Shown here: one piece after another, positions 26,014 to 37,884 of the stretch
Layout of the letters: every line of letters begins with the position of its first letter
Numbering within the stretch: the stretch's first letter is position 1
Assembly: GCA_013398275.1 (NCBI GenBank)
Contig: VZSE01014922.1
Location: 7,773,358 to 7,837,357 of the forward strand
Direction of reading: 5' to 3'
Source: Promerops cafer
Lineage: Eukaryota > Chordata > Aves > Passeriformes > Nectariniidae
DNA length: 64,000 bases
Notes under the pieces: generated by a model
Told to the model about the DNA's origin: nothing
Seen by the model: the letters and a program-made list of their open reading frames with translations, nothing else
The model's database searches: none
Position numbers and translations under genes: made by a program

Positions 26014-26019
26014 TTTATT
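26014..26019 (-). terminator. LTR polyadenylation signal, copy 1
   Basis: The minus strand reads AATAAA, followed by a T-rich run, about 140 bases before the LTR 3' end. The aligned copy at 37751 has the same signal. Confidence 0.85.
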
Positions 26020-26515
26020 AAACTACAAACTGAAATCAGAAACACACAGGAAACAGAATGAAACCTTTTAAACCATTCCTCCTCCTCCCACCCAATTTCA
26101 CCAAAGCACAGTGAGACAAAAAATCTTGGAGTCCTGATCAAGTTACCAACACTCTGATAATCAATTCGCAGGGGAGAGAGGAGTCTCTCTTGTACCACAG
26201 TCCTCCCCACAAAACAGGGTTGAAACTCCCCATGTTTACTTGTCACACGTGGCACCACCAGGAGAAACTCTGCCATCGTGACATCCTCCTTCCATGTACA
26301 GTGCTCTCACCACCGTCCATGGACCGAAACTGCTCACAGGGTTCTTCAAGGATGCTTTGCCAAGTGCAGGAAAAAAAATCAACCATGTCTCATTTTTGGG
26401 ACAACAGTCCCCCCCATTTTCTCATCCCCTGGGGCTGAGGGTCTCAAGAACAGAGCTCTTCTCCCTGAAGATGGAAGGCACCACCACGCCCTCTTCATCT
26501 TCCTCTGTTCACTCC

Positions 26516-26521
26516 TTTATA
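26516..26521 (-). promoter_or_regulatory. LTR TATA box, copy 1
   Basis: The minus strand reads TATATAAAGG, about 500 bases before the AATAAA. It aligns with the TATAAAGG of the second copy. It marks the likely U3 core promoter. Confidence 0.75.
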
Positions 26522-27166
26522 TAATATCATTACAGCAGGTCAGTCTCTTGGCTCAGGCTATAGCATCCACCCAAATGCAGTCTCATGTATTACAGGTAGC
26601 TTGGTTCAGTCTATGGCTATACAAGAAAAGTCCAGCTAAAAAAGCTACTCCATCATCTCCTCCCACTTCAGCTTTTCCACATCTTCTTCTTAACATCTCA
26701 GGTCCCAGACTGTCTCTCTTCTCTCTCCAACCACCAGCCAGGAGGACTAATGTTTCACAAAGTTTCCTTCACCCAGGAAAGGGTTAAAAGTCCGAGCTCC
26801 GCTGCCCTCAGGGCACTGAGATCTCACGGTGGCACTCCCACATGCTGGGCATCACCCCCCCTGCCGCCTCCTCTGCCGGCACAGGCTCGCTCGCTCTCTC
26901 TTCTGGGGTTGGGGGGGGGAACAAAAGATACCTCGGTGTTTTCTCCACCCCTCGGTCCTGCAGGGGCTGGCCCGGTTCCATTCCCTTCCACCTTCTCTCT
27001 CTCTCCGGGGCTCCGGCCTACCTCAGCCTGGGCCTCCATGGCTCCCCTCCCCCACCCAGCCATGTGGCCGGGCGGGGCAGAGACGGTGCCGCTCCCTGGG
27101 CTACCACGGGCGAAAGAGAGCGAACTCTGGGAAATCTCTGCTTTTAACCCCGTGTGTCTTCAGAGG

Positions 27167-27173
27167 TGACTCA
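27167..27173 (-). promoter_or_regulatory. AP-1-type site in LTR U3, copy 1
   Basis: A perfect TGA(C/G)TCA heptamer lies about 100 bases into the LTR. It is preserved in the independent copy at 36786. It fits a U3 enhancer site; binding is inferred. Confidence 0.5.
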
Positions 27174-27277
27174 CGTCTTCAGTGGTCACACCAGGTGTCA
27201 ATATTCGAATCTGACCACTGATTGGTTTAACTAAAACTTCCCAAAAAACTCACTTCCTCCCAAACCAAGACAGTTGC

Positions 27278-30200
27278 TCACTGTACTAGGTCCACCCTAA
27301 ACTGAGTCATGCTGAAGAATACAAAAAATAATGTGGAGCCGTGCCCTTGTGTGGGTGAAGCTTGGTGCCCCTTCACCAGTTTGTCCCTGGTGCTTTACAC
27401 CTCATAATTCATATTCAACATCCCAAGCACACTCAGCTTCTGAGTATTTCTGAGAACCCCTGGGTGCCTGGTGACACCTTTGCATGCCTGGTAACATCTT
27501 CAGCTGTCTACCTGCTCTCAGCCAGCACCCTGTGGAGGCTGAGCCTCCACACAAGAACTCCCAGCATGATTTTATTGTATTTTCTTTAATTAATCTCTGC
27601 AGGAAGCCAAAGGCCATTCCTGTCCCTGGAAGCAGTTCATTAGCTGGCAACCCAAACTTCACAGAAAGAAGCAACATGACAGTGGTAATGAAAACAAGAC
27701 AAAACCAAAAAACTGTGAACATTTTTATTGCCACTGGAGCCATCACCATCCACAGAGGATATTCAGAGCTGTCAGCAATGCCTCTCCTCATTTGGGACCC
27801 AGTCAAAACAAAGCTCCAAGTTAAATTTCTTGCCTGACCATTACATCAAATTTTAGTTTCATTCTCAGTCACAGTCTGACACTGATTACATTATGAAATT
27901 CATTAGGGAAGAGAAAATTGCAGTTATTTCCTTGATGGACCTGAGCGGCTATTGCAGAATAGCCAGGAGCAACTAGGGAAAACATGCCCATTAGTGGCTG
28001 GTGTAATCCCACCAGGATCACAGCCAAGCAGTCACAGGACAAAAGCAGTGATGGGAGAGATGCTCTGACAGAGCACAGGGTAGCTTTTTACAAAGGAAGA
28101 TGTTTTCCGAGGCCTGATCTTTTGGATCATATTGAGAAACAAATGTACATGGAGGTTCAAGGAAATGAAAAGGGAGAGACTAACTATATTCCAAAGGTTT
28201 TCCTGCTGTAGCTATGTGTTACAATAAAAGAACCTGGTGGCATATTTTATGGTCATTAGTGGTTTAATTAGGAAACATGTCATTTCACATTGCCCAGTTC
28301 CCATCTCACTGCCATTGAATGGTACATTTCCTATCATTCTCACAGCAAAGGTAATGATAGAAGTGAACACAGGCTGCTCAGAAAGTGTTAGAAGGAAGAA
28401 AGCACCAAGATATTTTACCACAAACAATCTCATACTTTAGCAGACACATAAATGAAAAATAAATCAAAAAATCTCAAGGGAAGCATTGTTTCATTTCCAC
28501 AGAGTGGTTGTTATTGAGCATAGGTAGTTTTCCCAAGGCACTTGCATTCTCTGTGGGACTCATTTGGCTCCCACAGAATGGAGCCACCGTGCTGGAAAGT
28601 TCGAAGCCAGGAGCTGAGGACCCCAAACTGGCAGCACAAAGGGACTCAAAGCCTGCACTGGTCCTGACTGCTTTGGATAAGAGCAGAGTGTAATGCTCAC
28701 AAACCACAGCTGACAAGGTGCACTGGGAGATTGGAGGAAACTTGTTTCTTCTGTTAGTAACCACAGGAGTTTCTTGTAGTCAGTAGTTCTAAGAACGGGA
28801 AGCTGGACAAGCTGTAGGTACAGGAGATTCTTGCTGCCTCTGGGGTTACCCACCCAGCCAGAGCTCAACTGATTAGGAGTGTATCAGAGTTACATAATGA
28901 CATTTCTGGGATGTGTTACAGTAAATATGTGGGGGGCCTCTTCGAAGCGAGGGATGGGGGTTGTGGATAGCAAAACGGCAAGAAATTGAATTTAAATGGG
29001 AGAACAATTTAACACATTTTTGTACTATATAACATGCAACAAACCCATATAATTGTAAAATTAAATATAACAATTCAGTATTTAAAAGCTATTGAATCTA
29101 TTAATGTGTTTAGAGTTGGAGTTCTGTTTTTAAAATGCCTATAAATTTGCTTGTGATTCTCAGTGATCCATCTCTCCTAACATGACACATCTGAAACATT
29201 GACATCTCTGAGTTAAGCTCTGAGAGCTCCAGAAAGAGAAATTAAAAGCCCATTAAAAGAAAAGGCACTTTTAGGATGTTTTTAGAATGACAGTTTAGAT
29301 ATTTTCTTCGGAATGCATCAAACTTTTCTCTGGTCTGCAGTGACTACTGAGAGTGCATAGTTACTAGCCCACAGGTAGATAGATGTGTAGTAGATGCTTG
29401 TTTTACCCACAGAAATCACATCCCAAATGTCCTAAAGTATGTTTAATAACACAGCATAATAATGGCAACTTTCAACACTATTGTAATGGGAGCTAGTTCA
29501 GCTTCCTACAGAAAGTCTTTTCCAGGTTTTTGTCGTAGGAGGCATCACCCACCTCCAAGTTACTCGTGACATGAATGCCTTGTGCAGGATCCGTTCATCA
29601 AAGGCCAACAAATTCAGGTTTTATGAGGCAAACGTGTTAGGAGGCATTGCTACCCCTCACAACAGCTCAGGGGTTTTTGCAGACACAGTGGTTTTCTAGA
29701 AGCAACTTACCACAAAAATGACCATGAGGGATCATACCACCTGAAAACAGATCAGAGAAAAATCAGCCTTCATACCCATTCCTGCCTCCTGACACCAAGT
29801 GGAACAATGGTTTCAGCAATATATTTTTGACTGTTTAATAAAGATTTATTTCAAAAATACCCTTATTTCCAAGGGAGAGTCAGCTCCATAATGCAGGGCA
29901 ATAATTCCTCTGGTGTGTTTTTTTTTCCTCTTAGGTTCATTAGTCATAAGGAAATCCAAGTCTTCTACTATATATCTCCTCCAGCATTAAAATTGTATGT
30001 GGATTTTAGATGGGAATATTCATTAAAAACTATCAACTCACAGCAGCATGGGGAAAAGTCTTCCTTCACCATCTCATTGGATGTGGGAAAAATAACAGAA
30101 AAGCTGCTATTGTTTGGATGTTTTTTGTGATAATACTTTGAGAGACAAAACATTTCTCCTCCCAGTTCTAAAGCTATTGAAGGGATTTTCCTGACACACT

Positions 30201-33200
30201 CTAAAATGATTTATTGTAGGTCAGAGGGCAATTGGAAGAGAAGAAGATCAATCACACAGGAAGAGATAAGTTTTCCCCTTGATCTTTCATTCTTTTTATT
30301 TTTTTAGAGTGAACAGCTTGTAGGATTTTTGAACTGTATCAGGGCTCTAATTTCTTCAGTGATCATATAGTCTCCAGTTTGCTTATGGTAAAGCCATTTT
30401 TTATCAGAAGAGCTAAGTTTATGGTTCTGACCTCACAAAAGCAAAAATCTACAGTTGTACTGTAACAAATAGTCAGGTGAGATGTTGTGAATAAGATACT
30501 TTTAGTGACTGGAAAAACTTATCTGTGAGTGAAGAGAAAAATATAAACCAGTCTGCAGTACTCTGAAACACAACCCAGAGGCGTTAAGGTTCCATAGATG
30601 CCCCACCAATTCATCATGAATAATGTTATCACAGCCTGGGCTGTCCCAAGGGTTGCAGTAATGACTGGACACTTTTCATGAGGAGCTGTGAAATGGTTTT
30701 TTTGCTCTGCATGCAAGACAGAGAAATCATTTAGGGGCAATAGACTGAGCAAAGCTGATTACATTCAGGTACAAAATCATTGCATTCATAATGCAAATGT
30801 TTTCCTTCTATCTAATATTAACAAAGGAGATTGTCCTTTCATTTCTCAGGGAATTAGTCATGCATATCCTATTGCCTGTCAGGAGAATAGCATGGCTGAT
30901 TCCTCAATAACAGTACTCAAAACAAATCCTTACCTGGTAACTCATGTTTGTCATTCCAGCATACTGCAAGTATGAAGAAAGAAGGGATACAACAGTTTTG
31001 TGTTCATTGCAATAATCTCAACATTTGGGATTGCTTTTATTAGCCAGATGTTCATTGCACAGCTGTAGCGTCTACATGTCCCAGCAGGAGCAGAACTGCA
31101 GATGAATTCTGCAAGAGACAGAACCTCCTCCAAACTGTTTTGAAGCCAAGCCCACAGAAGATCTGTGGCACAAGACATGTTACAGGAGCTGGGGTGGGCA
31201 ATGACCTAGCCAGCCAGTGACAAACAGAACCAGCCACATCAGGTGGTGTGGCTGGTCCTAGCAGTCAGCCAGGTCTGATCTAGTGGTGCTGCTCCTGGCT
31301 GTGATTCCAATTCCCACTCTCTCTGCATGTTAGACAGCTGGTGCCATGCTCTTCCTGACAAAGCCTAGGCCTCAGGAAACAAAAATGAAGGTGTGCGAAG
31401 CAAGGTCTGAGTACTCTGATGCACAGGCAGATCTCTAGAGATGGGTGCTTGGCCAGCTTTATCACACATGCAAATCAAGAGGGATGAGCTTCAGCACAAG
31501 CCTGGACCTGACCTCAAACTCATCCCCAACATCCATAGAGAAGCCTTCTCACTTTTGGTCCATACAGTGTCAGACTACACAAGCCAGGAAAAAAATCATC
31601 ACTTTCATTTAGGTGACTTGATAGTACATGCATAAGCCTGAGTTGTTTTGGGTATTTTATGCACCAGATTCCCAGGTTTAGGTACAGTGCCATGAAAGTC
31701 TCCCCTATTTTTGCCATAGGTAATGTCCAGCACATAGCTGTCAGCTTGAGCAGCATAAGCCATGGAATGAAATCACACCCTCACTAAAAGTAAAAGCAAA
31801 TCACAGAGAATTGTAATGAAAGCTGGAATTTTACCCTGAGGTTTCACTGACATTCATCCAGGAAGGGTATCCATGTCCACTCTGGCAGACTGGGCAGCCT
31901 CCAAAGAGCCCAGAGTCCCAAAGTGGCACTTGGAATACAAGTCCTAAGAGCTGTGGTGCCAAATCTAACTGCTTATAACATAGGCTTATAACCTGAGCAC
32001 ATCTGCAAAGTCAATCGAGAGCTGATCAATAGCATCTTTGTCCTTTAGGGAGCAAGACAGACAGACCGACCCCAGCACAGACAGACCCCTGACTCAGGAG
32101 GTCACATCTCACCCTGAACTCCACTGGCTGCATTGGGACTTCACAGACTGTCACAGAGATCTACTGCCAGCCAGTTCAGATCCACACACCTACACTGTGA
32201 ACACCTGAAGTTAAAAGACTTGAAATCCAGTCTTAAAAGCTTCTCTCACTTGAGCTTTGATGAACAAAAACAATATAGAGAATGGCAGAGTGAGAAAACA
32301 AGATCACATGAATGCTGGTTCCAAAAAATATTCCTTCCCTCCTTTCCCACTCTGCAAAAAATAAAGAGTTTTGTATTACTAAAGGTTAGGAAAGATTGAG
32401 CCATCAATTATTACTGTTCTTCATGTTTCTGTAGCAGAAATGGAGAGGCGTTAGTTTGCATTGTATAATATACCTACAACTCAGTTTACAGAAACTGCTC
32501 TTAGTGTCTAATTTTTTTCATGATAAGTCAAAATAGCCTTCAATGAGTGTTTCTTAGTATGAGATTTGGGGTTCTGTCTGCTGGAAAGTAACTGAAAAAA
32601 TAATTTATCCTCTCAGATTTTCAGTAATGACATAAATTAGTCAACATAAACTAGGTAAAGACTCACCTTTTCCATCATCTTCAGTTCTGTTCTGAAAACT
32701 AGTTCTGTCCTAAACCCCACCTCAGTTAATTACATGGTTTACCAACCTTTCAGTCTGTTTATCAGGTTTGTGACCATTTGGCCAGTCTTGTTGGTGGAAT
32801 GGAGCTAATTCTTTCTGTTCCTGTTTTTTTGCAGCATGTGAAGGAAAGCACCTGAGTCATTTGGCCACCCTGAGGCTGCAGGTCACGCTATCATGGGCCG
32901 CCTTGGCCACCACAGTCAGCTGCATCTCCCTGTCAAACTCCTCAGCTCCCAGGGCAGCTGAAACCCAAATTCTGAGTACAAATATCCTTGAGCTAGAGGA
33001 AGCTAAACTAAACATACTGCAGACAAACAAGAGCATTACATTCTAGGTAGGCTTATATTCAGCTGTGACAATGTAATACCATCAGAGAAGATATCTGAGT
33101 GGGTTTTTTTTTCTCTCTTATCCAGATGTGTAATTCATAATGCATTAATTTCAGGTGTAGAAAAACTATATCAAAGTTTGCCCACATCGTCAGTGATCAC

Positions 33201-33880
33201 AATCTCCTGAATGTGGTGGTGATGCTGCTCTTTCATGGCCTGGCTTTTAGAGTACAGTCAGTCTCCCTTGAAAATACATCTATAGTGATCCACCCATTAC
33301 ACTTTTTGCATGTTCTGTGAGATGGAAAATGAGTGAATTCATTAATTGCACTATTGTGTTTCCCCAGCATTACAGAATCTTCACCAGGTAGCCAGTGAGG
33401 AAACCCCCTGGGCTGGTCAACGGCAAGGGAGAAGAGCAGAGAGCCTGGTTAGCCACAGTCCAAGAGGAGCCCCTGCTGATCCCTGGAGGGATTGCAGTGA
33501 GCACTGAGAAAATGGTCAATGTTTTACAACCTTCAGGCAGAGAAATTTTGTTAATGTGAATTGAAATGTAACAGGAAAAAAAAGAAAAGAAGGCTCTAAA
33601 GCAGTTGGAGAATGAAAAACTAAAATGGATTCAGACAAATGTGCTTTAATTTCAGTTGGTTTTGCAATGGGTATTTTTGAAATTGGGAATCTCTGAAAAA
33701 GGTTTTGGCCAAGGGAAATTTTTTATTAGACATAATTGTGAAAACACATGCTCTTGTGGTTTATCTTTATTCACGTCCATTAGTCACCCAAAATAAAAAT
33801 CACTCATCAGACAGACACAGCCAGCTGAAAGATTGGCATGGGTTTTTTGATGAATTCATAGCAAATTGGTAAGACTAAAC
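27278..33880. other. Gene-free unique DNA
   Basis: Between the two oppositely oriented LTRs I see no retroviral internal sequence and no recognisable exon. Reading frames reach at most about 134 codons (27402-27806, minus) and carry no familiar motif. Confidence 0.5.
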
Positions 33881-33952
33881 AAAACGCCACTTGCATATAA
33901 TTACAGAATCATGATTCTGTGATTCTGTGAAAACATCACTTGCATATAATTA
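33881..33952. repeat. 23-bp direct repeats flanking a CR1-tail-like palindrome
   Basis: The two 23-base copies share CACTTGCATATAATTA (33881-33903 and 33930-33952) and differ at two bases. Between them lie about 26 bases: a perfect 16-base palindrome CAGAATCATGATTCTG (33904-33919) and one more TGATTCTG unit. ATTCTGTG/ATTCTATG units are typical of the CR1 3' tail. The arrangement looks like a minute insertion with a TSD, or a local duplication. Confidence 0.7.
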
Positions 33953-34796
33953 TTTTATTTCCTTGATGGTTTATATCTTGTTTGTTGAATATTCCATATT
34001 TTCCTTTCCCCGTGGCCCTTCCAAAAAGGAGGTCAAACTATGTTTGCATTTCTAATGCCCAAGATCAAAAGTTGCCCAAGCTCAAGAAGGAAATGTGTGT
34101 CACAGGACAGAATAAAACCTGGATTCCATAACACAAGGCCCAGCTCCCCCAGAGGACCACAGACAGTGTGTGATTCTTGTACCTGAGAAATGTACCTGTT
34201 CTGTCCACAGATCCTGCAGTGCCCCAGTGTTCTCCAAAGCAGTGGAACCGATGGTGTTCTACAGTCTCCCCCACTTCCAACATGGGATTCACACATACAC
34301 AGGTTTACAATCCAAATGCAAAGGGCCTCATCTTCTTACATATGTACTTCCTATAGCCAGTTCCATCTAAACTTGATCCTTCAAACAAATCACATACATA
34401 ATGATGTAAATTGTACCACTATCTGATGGTTAAAAGACTACGTGGCGCCTTCCAGGAGTGCAGTGTAGAGTTTAGGAAAAGATAGCAGGACTCTGAATGA
34501 TCAATGAACCCAGGGATTGTACCAACATGTGTCTCACACATAGGCAGTATCAGTATCTCTGCCATTCAGTGCAGCTCATCTTAACTCAGAATGATGATGG
34601 ACAGCAAAAGGCATCAAAACCTTTATAACAGTATTAACCTTAAAAACAGTATATAGCACATTGAAATTCAATCAAATATTTGTTCTGGGGCCCAAGAAGA
34701 ATTAAGACTTACTAACGATCTGGACAGGATTGTCACTAGCATTATGTACCCCGCCCAGAGCCTGGACACCAAAAGCAGAGAAAATAATCCCATAAT
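33953..34796. other. Unique DNA, nothing recognised
   Basis: No repeat family or exon was recognised here. Confidence 0.5.
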
Positions 34797-34895
34797 CACA
34801 GGCCCATGGTGTGATTTGTGGGGATGTCCTGTGCAGGGCCAGGAGTTGGACTGTGATGATCCTCGTGGGTCCCTTCCAACTCAGACTGTTTGGGG
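34797..34895 (+). repeat. CR1 LINE 3' tail fragment, about 100 bp
   Basis: CATGGTGTGATTTGTGGGGA, CTGTGCAGGGCCAGGAGTTG and GTGGGTCCCTTCCAACTCAG follow one another as in the last 100 bases of avian CR1. It is less diverged than the copy at 22601. The ATTCTATG tail has been lost or mutated. Confidence 0.92.
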
Positions 34896-36130
34896 ATGCT
34901 GTAGTCTTACCTCTCTCATGCTTTCATTAATGTAAATCTATAGCATTCATCTCTCCTGTCACAGTCATGGCAACTAAATTCTAGGATTGAATTCATGTGT
35001 GACGTGTGCTCACAGCACCACTGTCAGGACAGAGGACCTTTGCAGCTCTCCCTGTGCACACTCCCACTGAGATAAAGTAAAAGGTGAAGTTGCAGATGGG
35101 AAGCACAGCACCCTTTTCCTCTCGTTAGAAGAAGGGTGTCTATGGGAGGTGAATTCAAGTTGCAATCAGCCAGGATGCAGATTTGAAGTTCAGCTTCCTG
35201 GGGTTTTTTGCAAAATGCCAAGAGATCTTTCATAAACACAAATATTAGGGGCTCTTTTTTATATCTGGTATAATAGCTGGGAACTCCATTAGCTTTATGC
35301 TTTCTGTTCCAGTCAGTGCAGAAAGAATGCTCTTGCTAAATTACCCACCCCCTTCCAGAAGCTCCTGTGCTATTCCCTAGAGACCAGAGTCTTATCTCAC
35401 TCAACTTCAATTTATATCTCCTGGAGATAGTGTGAGCACAAACACATAAAGCCAGGAGGTTTTTATAACACGCAACATTTTTCCAAAATCTGTATGGTTT
35501 AAGTTCTGCTGTCTAATTGACTGCACACTACTCCAAACAACTGCATTGAGAATTTTCTCTGAGTGTGCAAGGACTAAAGCTCTCTGCTTCAGCAGTGGTA
35601 TTGTCTGCACCAAATATCAAAATTTTGCAATATCACTGGTCATTTTTATAAGATTGGAATATACTGGAAAATTTTCAGCAAAACAATCTGGGAGCTTTAC
35701 TTCAGGGAAGGAAAAATATCAAAATCAAATATATTTTCTTGTAAAATTATGTAAAACTGAATTCATTTTCCTGCAGAAAAAAAAAAGAAAGTTAAAGTTA
35801 TAAACATTTTATTGTGGAAAAACTTTGAGGAAAAATCTTGAAACCTCACTAGAGAATTTTTCAAAATTGTATATACTGCACTACCACTGCTCACCTGTCA
35901 CAATATAGCAGAAAAGCAGAAAGCTATTGTCACTTTTTGATCTGGCTTTTTAAGCCACTAAGAGTAGTCAGCTCATCTTCTTTGACTCAGTGGCACATAT
36001 TCATGTAGCAATTATTTTTCTACTTTGTCATTACATTTGAAATCGAAACCAATTTCAACCTTTCTTGGGAATTGGAAGTTCCAAGTGTCACCCCATACAG
36101 ATGCCAGTCAAGTATGTCTGCCCAAACTTG
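34896..36130. other. AT-rich unique DNA, nothing recognised
   Basis: No repeat or exon was recognised up to the repeat cluster that starts at 36131. Confidence 0.5.
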
Positions 36131-36219
36131 TGTCCACCAGCTTTCTGGACCATCATTGGAGAGGAAGACCAGCCTGGTTCCCACTCAATACCAGCCAGTC
36201 ATGACCTCTTCCAGGAAAA
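36131..36219. repeat. Left member of a diverged direct repeat
   Basis: This 89-base segment shares GGAGAGGAAGA, CCTGGTTCCC and other blocks with 38341-38428. Identity is about 75% by eye, in the same orientation. The two members abut the two ends of the CR1 fragment between them. Confidence 0.75.
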
Positions 36220-36225
36220 CCTTAG

Positions 36226-36686
36226 CATAATTTAGGTTAAAAAGATCTCTAAGATCATCGAGTACAGCTGTAAACCCAACACTGCCAACTCCTACTAGTG
36301 AACCATGTCCCTAAGCACCACATCTACATATCTTTTAAACACCTCCAAGGATGGTGACTCAACCACTTCCCTGGGCATCCAATGCTTGATAACGTTTTTG
36401 GTGAAGAAATTCTTTCTCATTTTCAATCTAAATTATTTTGGTGCAGCTTGAGACCATTTCCTCTTCTCTCTTTACTTGTTCCTTGAGAGAATAGACCAAC
36501 CCAACCTGGCTACAGCCTCCTTTCAGGCAGTTGTAGAGAGCAATGTAGCCTCCTTTTCTCCAGGCTAAACACCCCCTTCTCCCTCAGCTGCTCTTCATTT
36601 GACCTATGCTCCAGACCCTTCCCCACCTCCGTTGTTCCTCTCTGGACACACTTCAGCCCCTCAGTGTCATTCTTGAAGTGAGGAGC
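36226..36686 (-). mobile_element. CR1 LINE, 3' part, split by an LTR
   Basis: The plus strand gives the reverse complement of a CR1 3' end: TTTAGGTTAAAAAGATC, then AAGATCATCGAGTAC, CACCTCCAAGGATGGTGACT and TTTTCTCCAGGCTAAAC. On the minus strand this is the C-terminal end of ORF2 (reverse transcriptase) and the 3' UTR, broken by stops and frameshifts. Coding similarity continues without loss on the far side of the LTR at 37885, so the two pieces were one element. CR1 copies itself through an RNA intermediate; this one is dead and 5'-truncated. Confidence 0.92.
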
Positions 36687-36785
36687 TGTCTCGGTTTGAG
36701 AGGAAGTGAGGTTTTTGGGAAGTTTTAGTCAAACCAATCAGTGGTCAGATTTGAATATTGACACCTGGTGTGACCACTGAAGACG

Positions 36786-36792
36786 TGAGTCA
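36786..36792 (+). promoter_or_regulatory. AP-1-type site in LTR U3, copy 2
   Basis: The perfect heptamer TGAGTCA is conserved with copy 1. Confidence 0.5.
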
Positions 36793-37042
36793 CCTCTGAA
36801 GACACACGGGGTTAAAAGCAGAGATTTCCCAGAGTTCGCTCTCTTTTGTTCCAGCAGAGGGAGTATGCACACCTTCCCTGCCCAGCCACAGGCTGGGTGG
36901 GGAGGGGAGCCATGAAGGCCCAGGCTGAGGTAGGCCAGAGCCCCAAAGAGAGAGAGAGAAGGTGGAAGGGAATGGAACCGGGCCAGCCCCTGCAGGACGG
37001 AGGGGTGGAGAGACATTGAGATGGGGTTTTGTTCCCCCCTCC

Positions 37043-37120
37043 AGAGGAGGGGAGAGAGAAAGAGACAGAGAGAGACAGAGGCGGAGAGAGTGAGAGTGAG
37101 AGAGAGAGAGAGAGAGAGAG
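37043..37120 (+). repeat. Polypurine tract with (GA)n in LTR U3
   Basis: An almost pure purine stretch ends in an uninterrupted GA repeat at 37098-37120. Copy 1 has a shorter, GC-richer version at this place, so the GA run probably expanded after insertion or in its source copy. Confidence 0.9.
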
Positions 37121-37156
37121 CCTGTGCTGGCAGAGGGAGCAGGGGCGGGAGGAAGG

Positions 37157-37157
37157 N
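37157..37157. other. Ambiguous base N marking a probable assembly gap
   Basis: The only N in the window. It lies where the alignment to the other LTR jumps over about 260 bases (26593 to about 26855 in copy 1). Confidence 0.8.
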
Positions 37158-37228
37158 TAATACATGAAACTGCATTTAAGTGGATGTGATGGCTTGAGCC
37201 AAGAGATTGACCTGCAGTAATGACACCA

Positions 37229-37234
37229 TATAAA
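37229..37234 (+). promoter_or_regulatory. LTR TATA box, copy 2
   Basis: TATAAAGG aligns with the TATA box of copy 1. It lies about 520 bases before the AATAAA, so R would be several hundred bases long. Confidence 0.75.
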
Positions 37235-37750
37235 GGAAAGGAGTGAACAGAGGAAGATGAAGAGAGCGTGGTGGTGCCCTCTGTCTTCAGGGAGAAGAAG
37301 AGCTCTGTTCTTGAGACCCTCAGCCCCAGGGGATGAGAAAATGAAGGGGGACTGTTGTCCCAAAAATGAGAAATTATTGGTTTTTTGGTACTTGGCAAGC
37401 ATCCTTGAAGAAAGCTTATGAGGAGTTTCGGTCCACAGATAGTGGTGAGAGCACTGTACATGGAAGGAGGATGTCACGATGGCAGATTTTCTCCGGGCAG
37501 TGCCATGTGTGACATGGAAATATGGGAGGTTTCAACTGTGTTTTGTGAGGAGGACTGTGGTACAAGAGAGACTACTCTCTCCCCTGATGGACTGAGAATT
37601 GATTATATGAGTTTATATGAGTGGTGGTAACTTGATCAGGCTTCCAAGGTTTTTGTCTCACTGTGTTTTAGTAGAAATTGGGTGGGAGGAGGAATGTTTG
37701 GAAGGTTTTCATTCTGTTTCCTGTGTGTTCCTGTGATTTTAGTGTAGGTT

Positions 37751-37756
37751 AATAAA
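37751..37756 (+). terminator. LTR polyadenylation signal, copy 2
   Basis: AATAAAG is followed by a T-rich stretch, 128 bases before the LTR end, in the same place as in copy 1. Confidence 0.85.
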
Positions 37757-37884
37757 GTTTTTTTTCCTCTCTTTCTAAGCTTGAGCCTTCTCTGCTCTGT
37801 TCCTGGTCACATCTCACAGCACTTATTTGAGAAAAATATATTTTCATGGGGGCACTGGCATTGGGCCAGTGTCAAACCATGACA

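Larger units (their letters stand above)
25878..27272 (-). mobile_element. Solo LTR of an avian endogenous retrovirus, copy 1
   Basis: The element is 1,395 bp, and in sense orientation (minus strand) it runs from TGTCTTGGTTTG at 27272 to CAAACCATGACA at 25878. Its termini are imperfect inverted repeats with TG...CA ends. It is bounded by a perfect 5-bp TSD, GTTGC, at 25873-25877 and 27273-27277. It carries a TATA box and an AATAAA in the right order and spacing for an LTR. There is no primer-binding site, gag, pol or env beside it, so the provirus was removed by LTR-LTR recombination. It is closely related to the plus-strand copy at 36687, with about 5 differences in the first 160 sense bases. 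A 5-bp TSD suits ERVL-like families; the family name needs a repeat library. GC-rich overlapping open frames inside are incidental. Confidence 0.95.
36687..37884 (+). mobile_element. Solo LTR of the same ERV family, copy 2, nested in CR1
   Basis: This LTR is 1,198 bp in sense orientation, from TGTCTCGGTTTGAG to CAAACCATGACA. It has a perfect 5-bp TSD, GGAGC, at 36682-36686 and 37885-37889. It contains a CCAAT motif at 36734-36738, an AP-1 site at 36786, a purine/GA-rich tract at 37043-37120, a TATA box at 37229 and AATAAA at 37751. No internal retroviral sequence is attached. It interrupts a CR1, so it is younger than that CR1. The TSD differs from that of copy 1, so the two are separate insertions and not the ends of one provirus. 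A run of about 260 bases present in copy 1 is absent at the N at 37157. The long minus-strand open frames here (up to 223 codons) are antisense to the LTR and are not genes. Confidence 0.96.

Noticed and set aside
26278..27221. Plus-strand open frames of 100-169 codons
   Set aside because: They lie antisense inside LTR copy 1, overlap in three frames and show no domain.
36738..37477. Overlapping minus-strand open frames of 145-223 codons
   Set aside because: They run antisense through a solo LTR, cross the N at 37157 and are low-complexity (L/S/P-rich). They are products of GC-rich and GA-repeat DNA.
25878..37884. A single provirus bounded by the two large LTRs
   Set aside because: The LTRs are in opposite orientation, have different TSDs, and enclose no gag, pol or env.
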